A stretch of 64,000 nucleotides of DNA from Comamonadaceae bacterium (GCA_027488985.1 JAIYAR010000013.1:124001-188000), one strand, 5' to 3'. Shown: positions 47,866 to 55,926, numbered from the stretch's first letter. Made by a program: numbers and translations. Notes: a model not told the origin generated them from the sequence alone.

Positions 47866-49065
47866 ATGCAAAAACGTAACACTCTCAAATTGATAGCTGC
47901 CTGCGCAATGTTGATGGGCGCTAGCAGCGCTTTCAGCCAGGACGTGATCAAAATCGCCAACATCGTCGAGCTGTCCGGCGGCGGCGCATCCGCAGGTACC
48001 AACTTCAAAAACGGGGTGGAATTGGCCGTGAAAGAGATCAATGCCTCCGGCGGCATTTTGGGCAAAAAGATTCAGACAGTTACTTCCGACACCCAGTCCA
48101 ACCCCGGTGTGGCCAAGGGCCTGACCCAGAAGGCGGTGGACGATGATGTGTTCGCCATCTTCGGCCCCGTGTTCTCCGGCTCCATCATGGTGTCCATGGC
48201 CGAGAGCCGCAAAGCGGAGATCCCTAACTTCACCGGCGGTGAAGCAGCCAGCATCACCATGCAGGGCAACCCCTACATCTTCCGCACCAGCTTCACCCAA
48301 GCCACTGCCATGCCCAAAGTGGCCCGCTACATGAGCGATCAGGCCAAGCTCAAGAACATCGCCATCATTTATGTGAACAACGATTTCGGCAAGGGTGGCT
48401 TGGACATGATCAAAAAGGCGCTGGCCAACTCCAGCACCAAGATCGCAGCCGAGATTTCGACCGATGCCGGCCAGGTGGACTTCTCTGCCGCCGTGCTTAA
48501 GGCCAAGCAAAGCAATGCCGACGGTGTATTTGTGTATACCAACGAAGAAGAGTCCGCCCGCGCCCTCCGCGAGCTGCGCAAGCAAGGCTGGAACAAGCCC
48601 ATCGTTGGCGAAACCACCCTCACCGGCCAGAAGGTCATTGAGCTGGCCGGCGAGGCGTCCAACGGCGCAGTGGCCCACGTGGGCTTGACGGTGGATGCTC
48701 CCATCCCCGCCGTGCGCGCCTTCCGCGCCAAGTTTGAGCGTGAGTACAAGTACATCTCCGATCACAACGGCATGAAGGGCTACTCCGGCATTTACACCTT
48801 GAAAGCTGCCATCGAAAAAGTGGGCAAGCTCGATCGCAAGGCCGTTGCCAACGCGATGCATAGCTTGGTAGTCACCACCGACAAAGAGCCCGGCATCCTG
48901 ATGAACGTGGCTTTTGACCAGAACGGCGATCTGGACCGCGAAAGCTTCCTGGTGGAGGTGAAAAACGGCCAGCAAGTGGTGGTGGCTACCCTGCCCCCGC
49001 TGAACCCCATCGCCATCAACAAACCCGCAGCCGCTGCCAAGCCTGCTGCACCGGCCAAAAAATAA
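47866..49065 (+). CDS. Liv-type ABC transporter substrate-binding protein
   Basis: A 399-residue periplasmic protein of the branched-chain amino acid/aromatic acid binding family. The signal peptide core LIAACAMLMGASSAFSQ is encoded by dispersed-repeat copy F. The mature domain starts IKIANIVELSGGGAS and contains the ligand-binding fold (IFGPVFSGSIMVSMAES). A Lys/Ala/Pro-rich tail of about 15 residues closes it. AGGAGACAAACACC precedes ATG. Context favours a shikimate- or protocatechuate-like ligand over amino acids. Confidence 0.9.
   Translation: MQKRNTLKLIAACAMLMGASSAFSQDVIKIANIVELSGGGASAGTNFKNGVELAVKEINASGGILGKKIQTVTSDTQSNPGVAKGLTQKAVDDDVFAIFGPVFSGSIMVSMAESRKAEIPNFTGGEAASITMQGNPYIFRTSFTQATAMPKVARYMSDQAKLKNIAIIYVNNDFGKGGLDMIKKALANSSTKIAAEISTDAGQVDFSAAVLKAKQSNADGVFVYTNEEESARALRELRKQGWNKPIVGETTLTGQKVIELAGEASNGAVAHVGLTVDAPIPAVRAFRAKFEREYKYISDHNGMKGYSGIYTLKAAIEKVGKLDRKAVANAMHSLVVTTDKEPGILMNVAFDQNGDLDRESFLVEVKNGQQVVVATLPPLNPIAINKPAAAAKPAAPAKK
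47886..47937. repeat. Dispersed palindromic element, copy F (signal peptide)
   Basis: TTGATAGCTGCCTGCGC, loop, GCGCTAGCAGC. The arms pair at about 9 of 11 positions. It is read in frame as LIAACAMLMGASS, using the same frame as copies E and G. Confidence 0.85.
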
Positions 49066-49077
49066 CGGCCTGAAACC

Positions 49078-49116
49078 ATCCGGTCTCCCTGGCTTTGACG
49101 CCCGGGCAGACCGGAT
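49078..49116 (+). other. Intercistronic stem-loop after the binding-protein gene
   Basis: ATCCGGTCT and AGACCGGAT form a perfect 9-bp stem with a 21-nt loop, 13 bp after the binding-protein stop and inside the 119-bp gap to the permease gene. Such hairpins often protect the upstream message so binding protein is made in excess. There is no T tract. Confidence 0.65.
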
Positions 49117-49184
49117 TGGCACACTCTTTCCGGGGCAGGTGATCCACTTGGCCCCCGGCTAGTACCGCGCCCCAAGGGACCCCC

Positions 49185-50060
49185 ATGACCGATTTCCTCC
49201 AACTCTTTTTCAGTGGAATGGCCACCGGCGCCATCTACTCGCTGGCAGCCCTCGGCTTTACGCTGTTGTGGCAGGCCAGCGGCACCATCAATTTCGCCCA
49301 AGGCGAGTTCGTGATGCTGCCCGCCTTCATGATGCTGGGCTTCATGAGCATTGGCGCGCCACTGGCGGTGAGCTTCACCATGACGGTGGTGCTCGCGGTG
49401 TTTGTGCTGGGTTGGGTCTTCAAGCGCGGTCTGGTGGACCCCTTGTTCAAGTTCGGCATGATGCCCATCGTGGTGGCCACCATCGGCCTGTCGATTGCCA
49501 TGCGCAATGGCTTGCGCGCCGGCTACAGCGCCGAAGCCCACCCTTTCCCCAGCCTGTTTGCAGACAAGCTTTTCAATATCGCGGGTGTGACCATCACGCT
49601 AGCGGATGTGGGCACCTTTGCGGTAGCGCTGATTCTGGTCTTTGTGGTGCAGGCTTTCATGACCAAAACCGTGACCGGCCGGGCCATGCAGGCGGTGGCG
49701 CAAAACACCGAAAGCGCATCGGTACTGGGCATCAATGTGCCCCGCATGATTTTTTATGCCTTTGCCATCAATGCGGTGCTGGCAGTGGCCGCAGCGCTCT
49801 TGGTCACGCCCACCTATCTGGCCAAGTTCGACATGGGCGAGAGCTTGGGCACCAAGGCCTTCTTCGCCGCCATCATCGGTGGCTTCAACAACTCGCGCGG
49901 CGCGCTCTTGGGCGGTCTGATTGTGGGTGTGTGTGAAAACCTGGCTGCCGCCTACATCTCCCCTGCCTACAAAGACGCGGTGGCACTGGTGATCTTCATG
50001 GTCGTGATTTTGTTCAAGCCGCAGGGGCTGCTGGGCAAAAAAGTGGAACGCAAAGTCTGA
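49185..50060 (+). CDS. livH: Liv-type ABC permease (LivH-like)
   Basis: A 291-residue inner-membrane permease with about eight helices. The LivH-type opening FSGMATGAIYSLAALGFTLL leads into TINFAQGEFVMLPAFMMLG. The C-terminal GTKAFFAAIIGGFNNSRGAL block is the ATPase-coupling region. It pairs with LivM in the membrane. The start ATG 49185 follows AAGGGA. Confidence 0.93.
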   Translation: MTDFLQLFFSGMATGAIYSLAALGFTLLWQASGTINFAQGEFVMLPAFMMLGFMSIGAPLAVSFTMTVVLAVFVLGWVFKRGLVDPLFKFGMMPIVVATIGLSIAMRNGLRAGYSAEAHPFPSLFADKLFNIAGVTITLADVGTFAVALILVFVVQAFMTKTVTGRAMQAVAQNTESASVLGINVPRMIFYAFAINAVLAVAAALLVTPTYLAKFDMGESLGTKAFFAAIIGGFNNSRGALLGGLIVGVCENLAAAYISPAYKDAVALVIFMVVILFKPQGLLGKKVERKV

Positions 50061-50079
50061 GTACCACCGGGACACACTC

Positions 50080-51063
50080 ATGAAAAAAATTACTCTTCTT
50101 TTGATAGCGGCTTGCGCAATATTGCTGCTGGCTGCGCCGCCTTTTCTAAAAAATTACGGCGTGTACTTGCTGTCTTACTGGCTGGTGTTTGTCATTGCCA
50201 CCATGGGGCTGAACCTCACTGTGGGTTACGCCGGCCAGAAGTCACTGGGTCATGCTGCTTTCTTCGGCATAGGTGCGTACACCGTCGCCATCCTGATGAA
50301 GGCCGGCTTCAGTTTCTGGCTGGGCCTGCCGGTAGCGGCACTGATTTGCTTTTTCATTGGCATTGCGCTTGGCTTTCCGGCCCTGCGGGTGCAAACCATT
50401 TACCTCGCATTTGCCACCCTGGGCTTCAATACTGCGGTCTGGCTGGTCATGCGCAATGAAGAGTGGTTGACCGGCGGCACCTTCGGTATCAACAACATCG
50501 CCCGCCCTTCCCTTTTCGGCTATTCGCTGGAAGGCAACCTCGCGTATTACTACTTTGTGCTGGTGACCACCATGCTGCTGGGCGCCCTGCAATGGGGCCT
50601 GTTGCGCAGCCCCTGGGGCAAGGCGTTTACTGCACTGCGGGACAACCCGATCCGGGCCGAAAGCCTGGGTATCGACACCCGCTCTTACACCCTGCTCAGC
50701 TTTGCCATTGGTGCGGCGTATGCCGGTGTGGCAGGTGCGCTGTTTGCATCCCTGGTGCAGTTCATTGAGCCTGCGCCCTTCACGGTGGGTGCGTCCATCA
50801 TGATGTATTTGATGGTGGTGGTCGGTGGGCCGGGCTACTTCCTGGGCCCTCTGCTGGGCTCCGCGGTCGGCGTGATCCTGCCCGAGTGGCTGCGGTTTGC
50901 GCAGGCCTGGTACCTGTTCGTCTTCGGCGCTGCGGTGGTGGTGCTGATGATCTGGCTGCCGGATGGCCTGCTAAGCATTCCTGACCGCATCAAGGCCAAA
51001 CGCCAGGCCCGTGAAGCCAGCGCCGCACGCGCCGCTGCGGCCCAACAACAGGGAGCCCAATGA
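50080..51063 (+). CDS. livM: Liv-type ABC permease (LivM-like)
   Basis: A 327-residue permease with NLTVGYAGQKSLGHAAFFGI, LRVQTIYLAFATLGFNTAVW and ALRDNPIRAESLGIDTRSY, the usual LivM blocks. The first membrane segment (ITLLLIAACAILLLAAPPF) is encoded by dispersed-repeat copy G. The C-terminal 20 residues are Ala/Gln-rich. It overlaps the ATPase gene by 4 bp. Confidence 0.93.
   Translation: MKKITLLLIAACAILLLAAPPFLKNYGVYLLSYWLVFVIATMGLNLTVGYAGQKSLGHAAFFGIGAYTVAILMKAGFSFWLGLPVAALICFFIGIALGFPALRVQTIYLAFATLGFNTAVWLVMRNEEWLTGGTFGINNIARPSLFGYSLEGNLAYYYFVLVTTMLLGALQWGLLRSPWGKAFTALRDNPIRAESLGIDTRSYTLLSFAIGAAYAGVAGALFASLVQFIEPAPFTVGASIMMYLMVVVGGPGYFLGPLLGSAVGVILPEWLRFAQAWYLFVFGAAVVVLMIWLPDGLLSIPDRIKAKRQAREASAARAAAAQQQGAQ
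50097..50147. repeat. Dispersed palindromic element, copy G (LivM first helix)
   Basis: TTTTGATAGCGGCTTGCGCAATATT matches the left half of copies E, F and D almost exactly. The right arm has drifted (GCTGCGCCGCC). It is read in the same frame as copies E and F as LLIAACAILLLAA. Confidence 0.75.
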
Positions 51064-51836
51064 TGAGCCAGCCTGCAACACAACCACCCGTTCTCAAAGT
51101 TAGCAACATCAAAAAGGCCTACGGCGCCATTCAGGCCGTAGGCGGTGTTTCTTTCGAAGTCATGCCCGGCGAGATCTTCGGCGTGATCGGGCCTAACGGC
51201 TCCGGCAAGACCACGCTGTTCAACAGCATGCTGGGCCAGATCACCCCGGACGAAGGCAAGATCGAACTCAACGGCCAGGACGTCACCCAAGCCGGTCCGC
51301 TGGAGTTGAGCCGCCGCGGTGTGGGCCGCACGTTTCAGACGCTGCAGGTATTCGGAAAGATGACGGTGCGCGACAACCTGATCGTCGCCGCCCAGGAGCA
51401 CCAAGGCTCCATGCTGAGCCGCATGTTCGCCCCATCGGACTCCGGGCTGGGAGCCAAGGCCGATGCGCTGATCGACCAGTTCCGCATCCGCCATGTGGCC
51501 GACAAGAAGGCGGGCGAACTGTCCTACGGCCAGCAGAAGCTGGTGGACATTGCCATGGCTTTCATGAGCGAGCCCGATCTGGTGCTGCTGGACGAACCCT
51601 GCGCAGGGGTGAACCCCAGCCTGGTGGGTGGCATCAGCACTCTGCTCAAGGAGCTGAACCGGAACCCCAAGTTCGGCAAGAAGAGTTCCTTTGTGGTCAT
51701 CGAGCACAACATGGACTTTGTGATGGACCTGTGCCACCGCATCATGGTGATGGTGGAAGGCCAGGTGCTGGCCATCGGCACACCCGAAGAAATCCGCAAC
51801 AACAAACAGGTGTTGGACGCCTATCTCGGAAGCTAA
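51060..51836 (+). CDS. livG: Liv-type ABC ATPase (LivG-like)
   Basis: A 258-residue ATPase. Walker A is GVIGPNGSGKTTLFNSMLG, the signature motif is ELSYGQQKLVDIAMAF and Walker B is PDLVLLDEPCAGVNP. The C-terminal LivG/BCAAT type extension (IGTPEEIRNNKQVLDAYLGS) is complete. It overlaps livM by ATGA and is 3 bp from livF. Confidence 0.95.
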   Translation: MMSQPATQPPVLKVSNIKKAYGAIQAVGGVSFEVMPGEIFGVIGPNGSGKTTLFNSMLGQITPDEGKIELNGQDVTQAGPLELSRRGVGRTFQTLQVFGKMTVRDNLIVAAQEHQGSMLSRMFAPSDSGLGAKADALIDQFRIRHVADKKAGELSYGQQKLVDIAMAFMSEPDLVLLDEPCAGVNPSLVGGISTLLKELNRNPKFGKKSSFVVIEHNMDFVMDLCHRIMVMVEGQVLAIGTPEEIRNNKQVLDAYLGS

Positions 51837-51839
51837 GTC

Positions 51840-52592
51840 ATGAGCAACGACACCTGCATTGAATTCAAAGACGTGGTGGCCGGCTACAAGGATTTCATGA
51901 TCCTGAACAACCTGTCATTCAAAGCCAATCGCGGCACTATCACCTTGCTGCTCGGGCCCAATGGCGCGGGCAAATCCACCGTGCTCAAGGCGCTGTTTGG
52001 TTTGCTCAAGCCGCGCCAAGGCGACATCCTGCTAGACGGCGTGAGCGTGGCTGGCTCCACCCAAAAAGCACTGTTGGCCCAGGGCATTGCCTTTGTGCCC
52101 CAGGGTCGCAACCTGTTCGGCCAGCTCAGCGTGTTTGAAAACCTGGAGCTCGGCGGCATCACCCTGGGCATGAAGACCACCCACGAGCGCATTCCGGAAG
52201 TGCTGGAATTCTTCCCCCGCGTGAGCCAGCGTCTGCATTCACCCGCTTCCGCACTCTCAGGCGGTGAGCAAAAGCAGCTGGAAATCGGCCGCGCGCTGCT
52301 CTTGCGCCCCAAGGTGATTTTGATTGACGAGCCCTCCATCGGCCTCTCGCCCATCGTGGTGGCAGACGTATTCAAGCTCTTGCGCAAGCTCGCCGACCAA
52401 GGCACCACGGTGCTGATGGTGGAGCAGAACGTGAAGAGCGCGCTCAAGATTTCAGACGAAGCGATTGCCCTCGAGTCCGGCCGTCTGGTGCTGCAAAAGC
52501 CTGCATCGGAATTGCTGGCTGACCCCCATATTGAGCGTTTGTTTTTGGGCGGTGCGCATACCAGTGCCGCGCCGGTAAGCGCCACTGTTTAG
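51840..52592 (+). CDS. livF: Liv-type ABC ATPase (LivF-like)
   Basis: A 250-residue ATPase. Walker A is LLGPNGAGKSTVLKALFGL, the signature is SALSGGEQKQLEIGRALLL and Walker B is KVILIDEPSIGLSPIV. It acts as a heterodimer with LivG. A short C-terminal extension (GAHTSAAPVSATV) is nonconserved. The VOC gene follows after 33 bp with its own AGGAGA site. Confidence 0.95.
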   Translation: MSNDTCIEFKDVVAGYKDFMILNNLSFKANRGTITLLLGPNGAGKSTVLKALFGLLKPRQGDILLDGVSVAGSTQKALLAQGIAFVPQGRNLFGQLSVFENLELGGITLGMKTTHERIPEVLEFFPRVSQRLHSPASALSGGEQKQLEIGRALLLRPKVILIDEPSIGLSPIVVADVFKLLRKLADQGTTVLMVEQNVKSALKISDEAIALESGRLVLQKPASELLADPHIERLFLGGAHTSAAPVSATV

Positions 52593-52625
52593 CTTTACTT
52601 CACTATTTGACGACCAGGAGAACCC

Positions 52626-53510
52626 ATGGCCAACATCCCACGCCCCAGCGGCGCAGATCGCGAACACATTGACGAAGGCCCCAACCCGCTGGGCCTGGAA
52701 GGCATTGAGTTCATCGAATACGCCACCTCCAAACCGCAAGCGCTGGGCCAGGTGCTGGAGGCCATGGGCTTTCGCCCGATTGCCCGCCACCGCTCGCGCG
52801 AAGTGCTGCTGTACCGCCAGGGCGATATCAACGTCATCGTCAACGCCCACGGCCGGGGTGCCGCGCTGACCGAAAAGCCGGTGATCGCCGCCATCGCCAT
52901 GCGGGTGCAAGACGCATCTGCCGCCTACAAGCGTGCACTGGCCCGCGGTGCTTGGGCCGTGCCGGTGCAAGTTGAAGTGATGGAGCTGCACATTCCCGCC
53001 GTGCATGGCGTGGGTAACAGCCGCATTTACTTTGTAGACCGCCACCGCGAGTTCTCAATTTACGACGTGGACTTCACCCCCGTACCGGCAGTCGACAAGA
53101 ACCCGCCAGCCATCACCGGCCTGCACTTCTTCGGCGTGGTGCAGTACATCGGCAACGACCGCAGCGATGACTGGACCGAGTTCTACAGCGCCCTCTTCGG
53201 CTTTACCGCGCTGGAGCCCGAGACCCGCTTCGGCATCCTGCCCAAGGGGCGCATTTTGCAAAGCCCGTGCAAAACCTTTTACCTGCAACTCATCGAGCCC
53301 GAGCCCGGTGTGTTGGATGTGGAAGACGACGAGTGCTTCCAGCGCGTAGGTCTGGGTACCCCCGATGTGCAAGCCACCGTGGCGGCCTTGCGCCAGCGCG
53401 GCGTGGACTTTGTGCCCAGCAAAGACCCGGCGCAAGACAGCAAGGGCGCGCTCACCCGCCCCACCATGGGCAACGCCATGTTTGAGCTGGTTCACCACGT
53501 CCGGGGCTGA
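52626..53510 (+). CDS. VOC-family protein related to the HPPD-like half of QuiC
   Basis: A 294-residue protein with two vicinal-oxygen-chelate modules: EGIEFIEYATSKPQALGQVL in the first and ITGLHFFGVVQYIGNDRSDD in the second, with metal-ligand candidates near HFFG, YLQLIEPE and MFELVHH. It resembles the C-terminal 4-hydroxyphenylpyruvate dioxygenase-like half of fused bacterial dehydroshikimate dehydratases. Here it is a separate gene 5 bp before the dehydratase-like gene. The catalytic activity of that half is unclear. Confidence 0.8.
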   Translation: MANIPRPSGADREHIDEGPNPLGLEGIEFIEYATSKPQALGQVLEAMGFRPIARHRSREVLLYRQGDINVIVNAHGRGAALTEKPVIAAIAMRVQDASAAYKRALARGAWAVPVQVEVMELHIPAVHGVGNSRIYFVDRHREFSIYDVDFTPVPAVDKNPPAITGLHFFGVVQYIGNDRSDDWTEFYSALFGFTALEPETRFGILPKGRILQSPCKTFYLQLIEPEPGVLDVEDDECFQRVGLGTPDVQATVAALRQRGVDFVPSKDPAQDSKGALTRPTMGNAMFELVHHVRG

Positions 53511-53515
53511 ACACC

Positions 53516-54418
53516 ATGAGCCAATTTGAAGGCAAATTTGACGACTTCGGGATGGACACCATCACCCTGGCCGGGCCCCTGAAGGCCAAGCTGGACGCCA
53601 TGAAGGCGGCCGGCTTTACCCAGGTGATGCTGCTGGCCCGTGATCTGGTGAGCCACCCCGAGGGCTGGCGCGCAGCGGTGCAAGAAGTCAAAGACAGCGG
53701 CTTGCGCGTGACCGGTTTTCAGGTGCTGCGCGATTTTGAAGGCCTCTCCGGCCACCTGCACGACTACAAGGTCGACATCGCCAAAAGCATGATGGAGATG
53801 TGCGCGGCGCTCGACTGCCGCGTCATGCTGGCCTGCTCCAGCACCTCCACCCACGCTACCGGTGACACCTACAAGCTGGTGCAGGACCTGCGCAAGCTGG
53901 CCATGCTAGCGATTCCAATGAACATCAAAATCGCGTTCGAAGCCCTGTCCTGGGGCCGTAACGTGAATGAATTCCCCCAAGCGTGGGACCTGATTACCCA
54001 AGCCGACATGCCCAACCTCGGCCTGGGCTTTGACTCCTTCCACCTGTTTGCCACCAAAACGCCGTTGGACGAGCTGGAGATCCTAGACCCCAGCAAAATC
54101 TTTCTGGTGCAGTTGGCTGACTTCATGTGGAACGAAATCAAAACAGTCGAGGAGCGCATCACCACGGCGCGCACCTTCCGCGTCTTCCCCGGTGAAGGCG
54201 TGCACAGCGATGCGCTCGCTGAGCTGGTGCTCAAACTGCACCAGCTGGGCTATCGCGGCGACTACAGCTTTGAAGTATTCAACGACGACTACCAACAAAT
54301 GCCGCTGGAAACCGTGGCGGCCCGCGCGCGCCGCGCCGCCCTGTGGCTGGGTGAAGACGTTCTGCGCCGCTCGGTACCGCTGCCCAACCAGATGCGCCTG
54401 CGCCAGGCCCACGTCTGA
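53516..54418 (+). CDS. quiC: 3-dehydroshikimate dehydratase (sugar-phosphate-isomerase fold)
   Basis: A 300-residue TIM-barrel protein of the AP-endonuclease 2/xylose-isomerase superfamily. Metal-ligand candidates are the Glu in IKIAFEALSWG, Asp and His in LGLGFDSFHLF, the second barrel Asp in FLVQLADFMW and Glu in YSFEVFNDDY. The family converts 3-dehydroshikimate to protocatechuate. The order VOC then dehydratase, 5 bp apart, looks like a split version of the fused QuiC1 enzyme. The substrate is inferred from this arrangement. Confidence 0.83.
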   Translation: MSQFEGKFDDFGMDTITLAGPLKAKLDAMKAAGFTQVMLLARDLVSHPEGWRAAVQEVKDSGLRVTGFQVLRDFEGLSGHLHDYKVDIAKSMMEMCAALDCRVMLACSSTSTHATGDTYKLVQDLRKLAMLAIPMNIKIAFEALSWGRNVNEFPQAWDLITQADMPNLGLGFDSFHLFATKTPLDELEILDPSKIFLVQLADFMWNEIKTVEERITTARTFRVFPGEGVHSDALAELVLKLHQLGYRGDYSFEVFNDDYQQMPLETVAARARRAALWLGEDVLRRSVPLPNQMRLRQAHV

Positions 54419-54440
54419 GAAGCTTTGAGACTCGCCCGCC

Positions 54441-55340
54441 ATGAGCAGTGTGTTTGACGACTTTTTGCATGCCCCCGAGGTGTTGGAGTCTTTCGGGGCG
54501 CAGCGCTTGGTCGCGGCGATGTTGCAGGTCGAGTCCGCCCTAGCACAAGCGCAGGCAGACCATGGGTTGATCCCGGTGGAGGCCGCCAGATCCATCGCAG
54601 GGACCTGCAAGGTAGAGCTTTTTGACGCTCCCAAAATCGTGCGCGACAGCGCCAGCAGTGGCAGCTTGGCACAGCCCTTGGTAAAGAGCCTGCGCGAGAC
54701 CGTGGGGCTCTTCAACCCGTCGGCGGTGCCTTTTGTGCACTTCGAATGCACCCGGCAGGATCTGGTGGATACGACCATGGCACTCATGACCCAGCGTGCA
54801 CTCGCCGTGACTTGCGCATACGTGCAGAACTGCGTCGACCGGCTGGAGCGCACCAGTACCCACCTGGCTTCGGTAGCGCCCCTCCGGCGGTCCTTACAAC
54901 GGCTGGAACATAGCGGGGCAGACGCACTCGCCGTCCAACTCGGCGGAACCATCGCCGGCATGGCCGCCCAGGGTGCGGCGGTGCAAGCCCAGGTAGCAGC
55001 TACCCTGGGTCTGGCAGTCCCCTGCGCTCCCTGGGATGTGCAGCGTGATGCCTGGTTGGCATTGGGTTGCGACGTGGCGCTTCTGGTCGGCAGTCTGGGC
55101 ACCCTGGCACGCACGCTGCTGAGTGATACACCCGAGGACTCATCGCCTGCAGGCTGCCTGATTGCGTTGGCCATGGCGCGGCGCGCACCGCAGCGCGCAG
55201 CCGGCCTGCTGAGCTCCATGCCCCACGCCCATGAACGCAACCTCGGCTTCTGGCAGGCGGACCAGAGCGACTGGACACAGTTGCTGATGTCGGCCCATGC
55301 CAGTGCCTGGGGCTTGGCCCAGACGCTACAAAAATCGTAG
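54441..55340 (+). CDS. Degenerate PcaB-like (carboxymuconate cycloisomerase family) protein
   Basis: A 299-residue fumarase-superfamily protein, against about 350-450 in PcaB. The N-terminal half is clear (MLQVESALAQAQADHGLIP, then VHFECTRQDLVDTTMALM), but the usual GATSQD motif is altered to ECTRQD. The GSSxMPHKRNP-type mobile loop that carries the catalytic Ser is absent, replaced by DTPEDSSPAGCLIALAMA. MPHAHERNLGFWQAD marks the normal C-terminal helix. It may be inactive or altered in function. Its stop codon lies within dispersed-repeat copy H. Confidence 0.75.
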   Translation: MSSVFDDFLHAPEVLESFGAQRLVAAMLQVESALAQAQADHGLIPVEAARSIAGTCKVELFDAPKIVRDSASSGSLAQPLVKSLRETVGLFNPSAVPFVHFECTRQDLVDTTMALMTQRALAVTCAYVQNCVDRLERTSTHLASVAPLRRSLQRLEHSGADALAVQLGGTIAGMAAQGAAVQAQVAATLGLAVPCAPWDVQRDAWLALGCDVALLVGSLGTLARTLLSDTPEDSSPAGCLIALAMARRAPQRAAGLLSSMPHAHERNLGFWQADQSDWTQLLMSAHASAWGLAQTLQKS

Positions 55341-55380
55341 CTGCTCGCGCAATACCCACAAGCGCGCTCCCGCATTTTTA
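55329..55380. repeat. Dispersed palindromic element, copy H (supplies a stop codon)
   Basis: CGTAGCTGCTCGCGC, loop, GCGCGCTCCCGC, then a T-rich tail. The TAG of TAGCTGC is the stop codon of the PcaB-like gene, so the element defines that protein's C-terminus. Confidence 0.8.
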
Positions 55381-55427
55381 TTCATTTATTGTTTCCATCG
55401 CGAGTCGCTTTCACCCTGCGGACATAC

Positions 55428-55438
55428 TGTGCGAATGA
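55428..55438 (+). promoter_or_regulatory. TGTGCGAATGA motif upstream of BLUF-like gene
   Basis: The same 11-mer as at 10612, 47757 and 56033. It lies 78 bp upstream of the BLUF-like start, in the same orientation, and continues with GTGTGTT, similar to the copy at 56033. Confidence 0.4.
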
Positions 55439-55515
55439 GTGTGTTCCAGCCCGGCCCCTGGTTTTTTACAGTGCTTTCGTAGCTATTCCGCAAAGCACAA
55501 AGAGGGTTCTGGTGA

Positions 55516-55926
55516 ATGGCTTATGCACGTTGGATTTTCAGAGGTTCTCTGGTCGATGCCTATGGCATGGCGCTGCCCCCGGTGGTGCAGGCCGCCTATG
55601 GGTCCAGAGTGGGAGTTGAATTGTTTGGGGTCACCTTGTTCAACAACGGCCACGTAATGCAAATGCTCGAAGGCGAGGTGGCAGTGCTGCAAAAGGCCCT
55701 GCATGATTTGCGTGACCTGAGCAAGCTTTTCGGCATACAGCGTTTACTGGAAGAAACAATAGACGAGCCCGCAACGCGGGAAGTAGCGGTAGGACTGAAC
55801 CGGTTCGTCGACGAGATTTCGGAACACCTGCCACCGCATGTGAAGGTGTTCACGATTTGCGAGGACGAAGTCTGCCGCAGAACGGTGCCCGGCGCAGCAC
55901 GCAACATGCTGCTCGGTTTTATTTAG
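55516..55926 (+). CDS. BLUF-like protein lacking key flavin residues
   Basis: A 136-residue protein whose middle (FGVTLFNNGHVMQMLEGEVA) matches the BLUF core, including the Gln before LEGE. The photoactive Tyr near the N-terminus appears to be Phe (ARWIFRGSLVD), and the flavin-contact Asn region reads SRVGVELFG. It may therefore be blind to light or bind something else. ATG 55516 follows AGAGGG. It is preceded by the TGTGCGAATGA motif. Confidence 0.65.
   Translation: MAYARWIFRGSLVDAYGMALPPVVQAAYGSRVGVELFGVTLFNNGHVMQMLEGEVAVLQKALHDLRDLSKLFGIQRLLEETIDEPATREVAVGLNRFVDEISEHLPPHVKVFTICEDEVCRRTVPGAARNMLLGFI

Noticed and set aside
47866..49065. Binding protein as a lipoprotein, because IAAC resembles a lipobox
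   Set aside because: The Cys lies near residue 13, leaving too short a hydrophobic core; cleavage near the later SSAFS fits better. The IAAC word comes from the dispersed element.
53880..53935. Possible further dispersed-element copy in the dehydratase gene
   Set aside because: Only a few scattered words match and the arms are absent; similarity is no better than chance.
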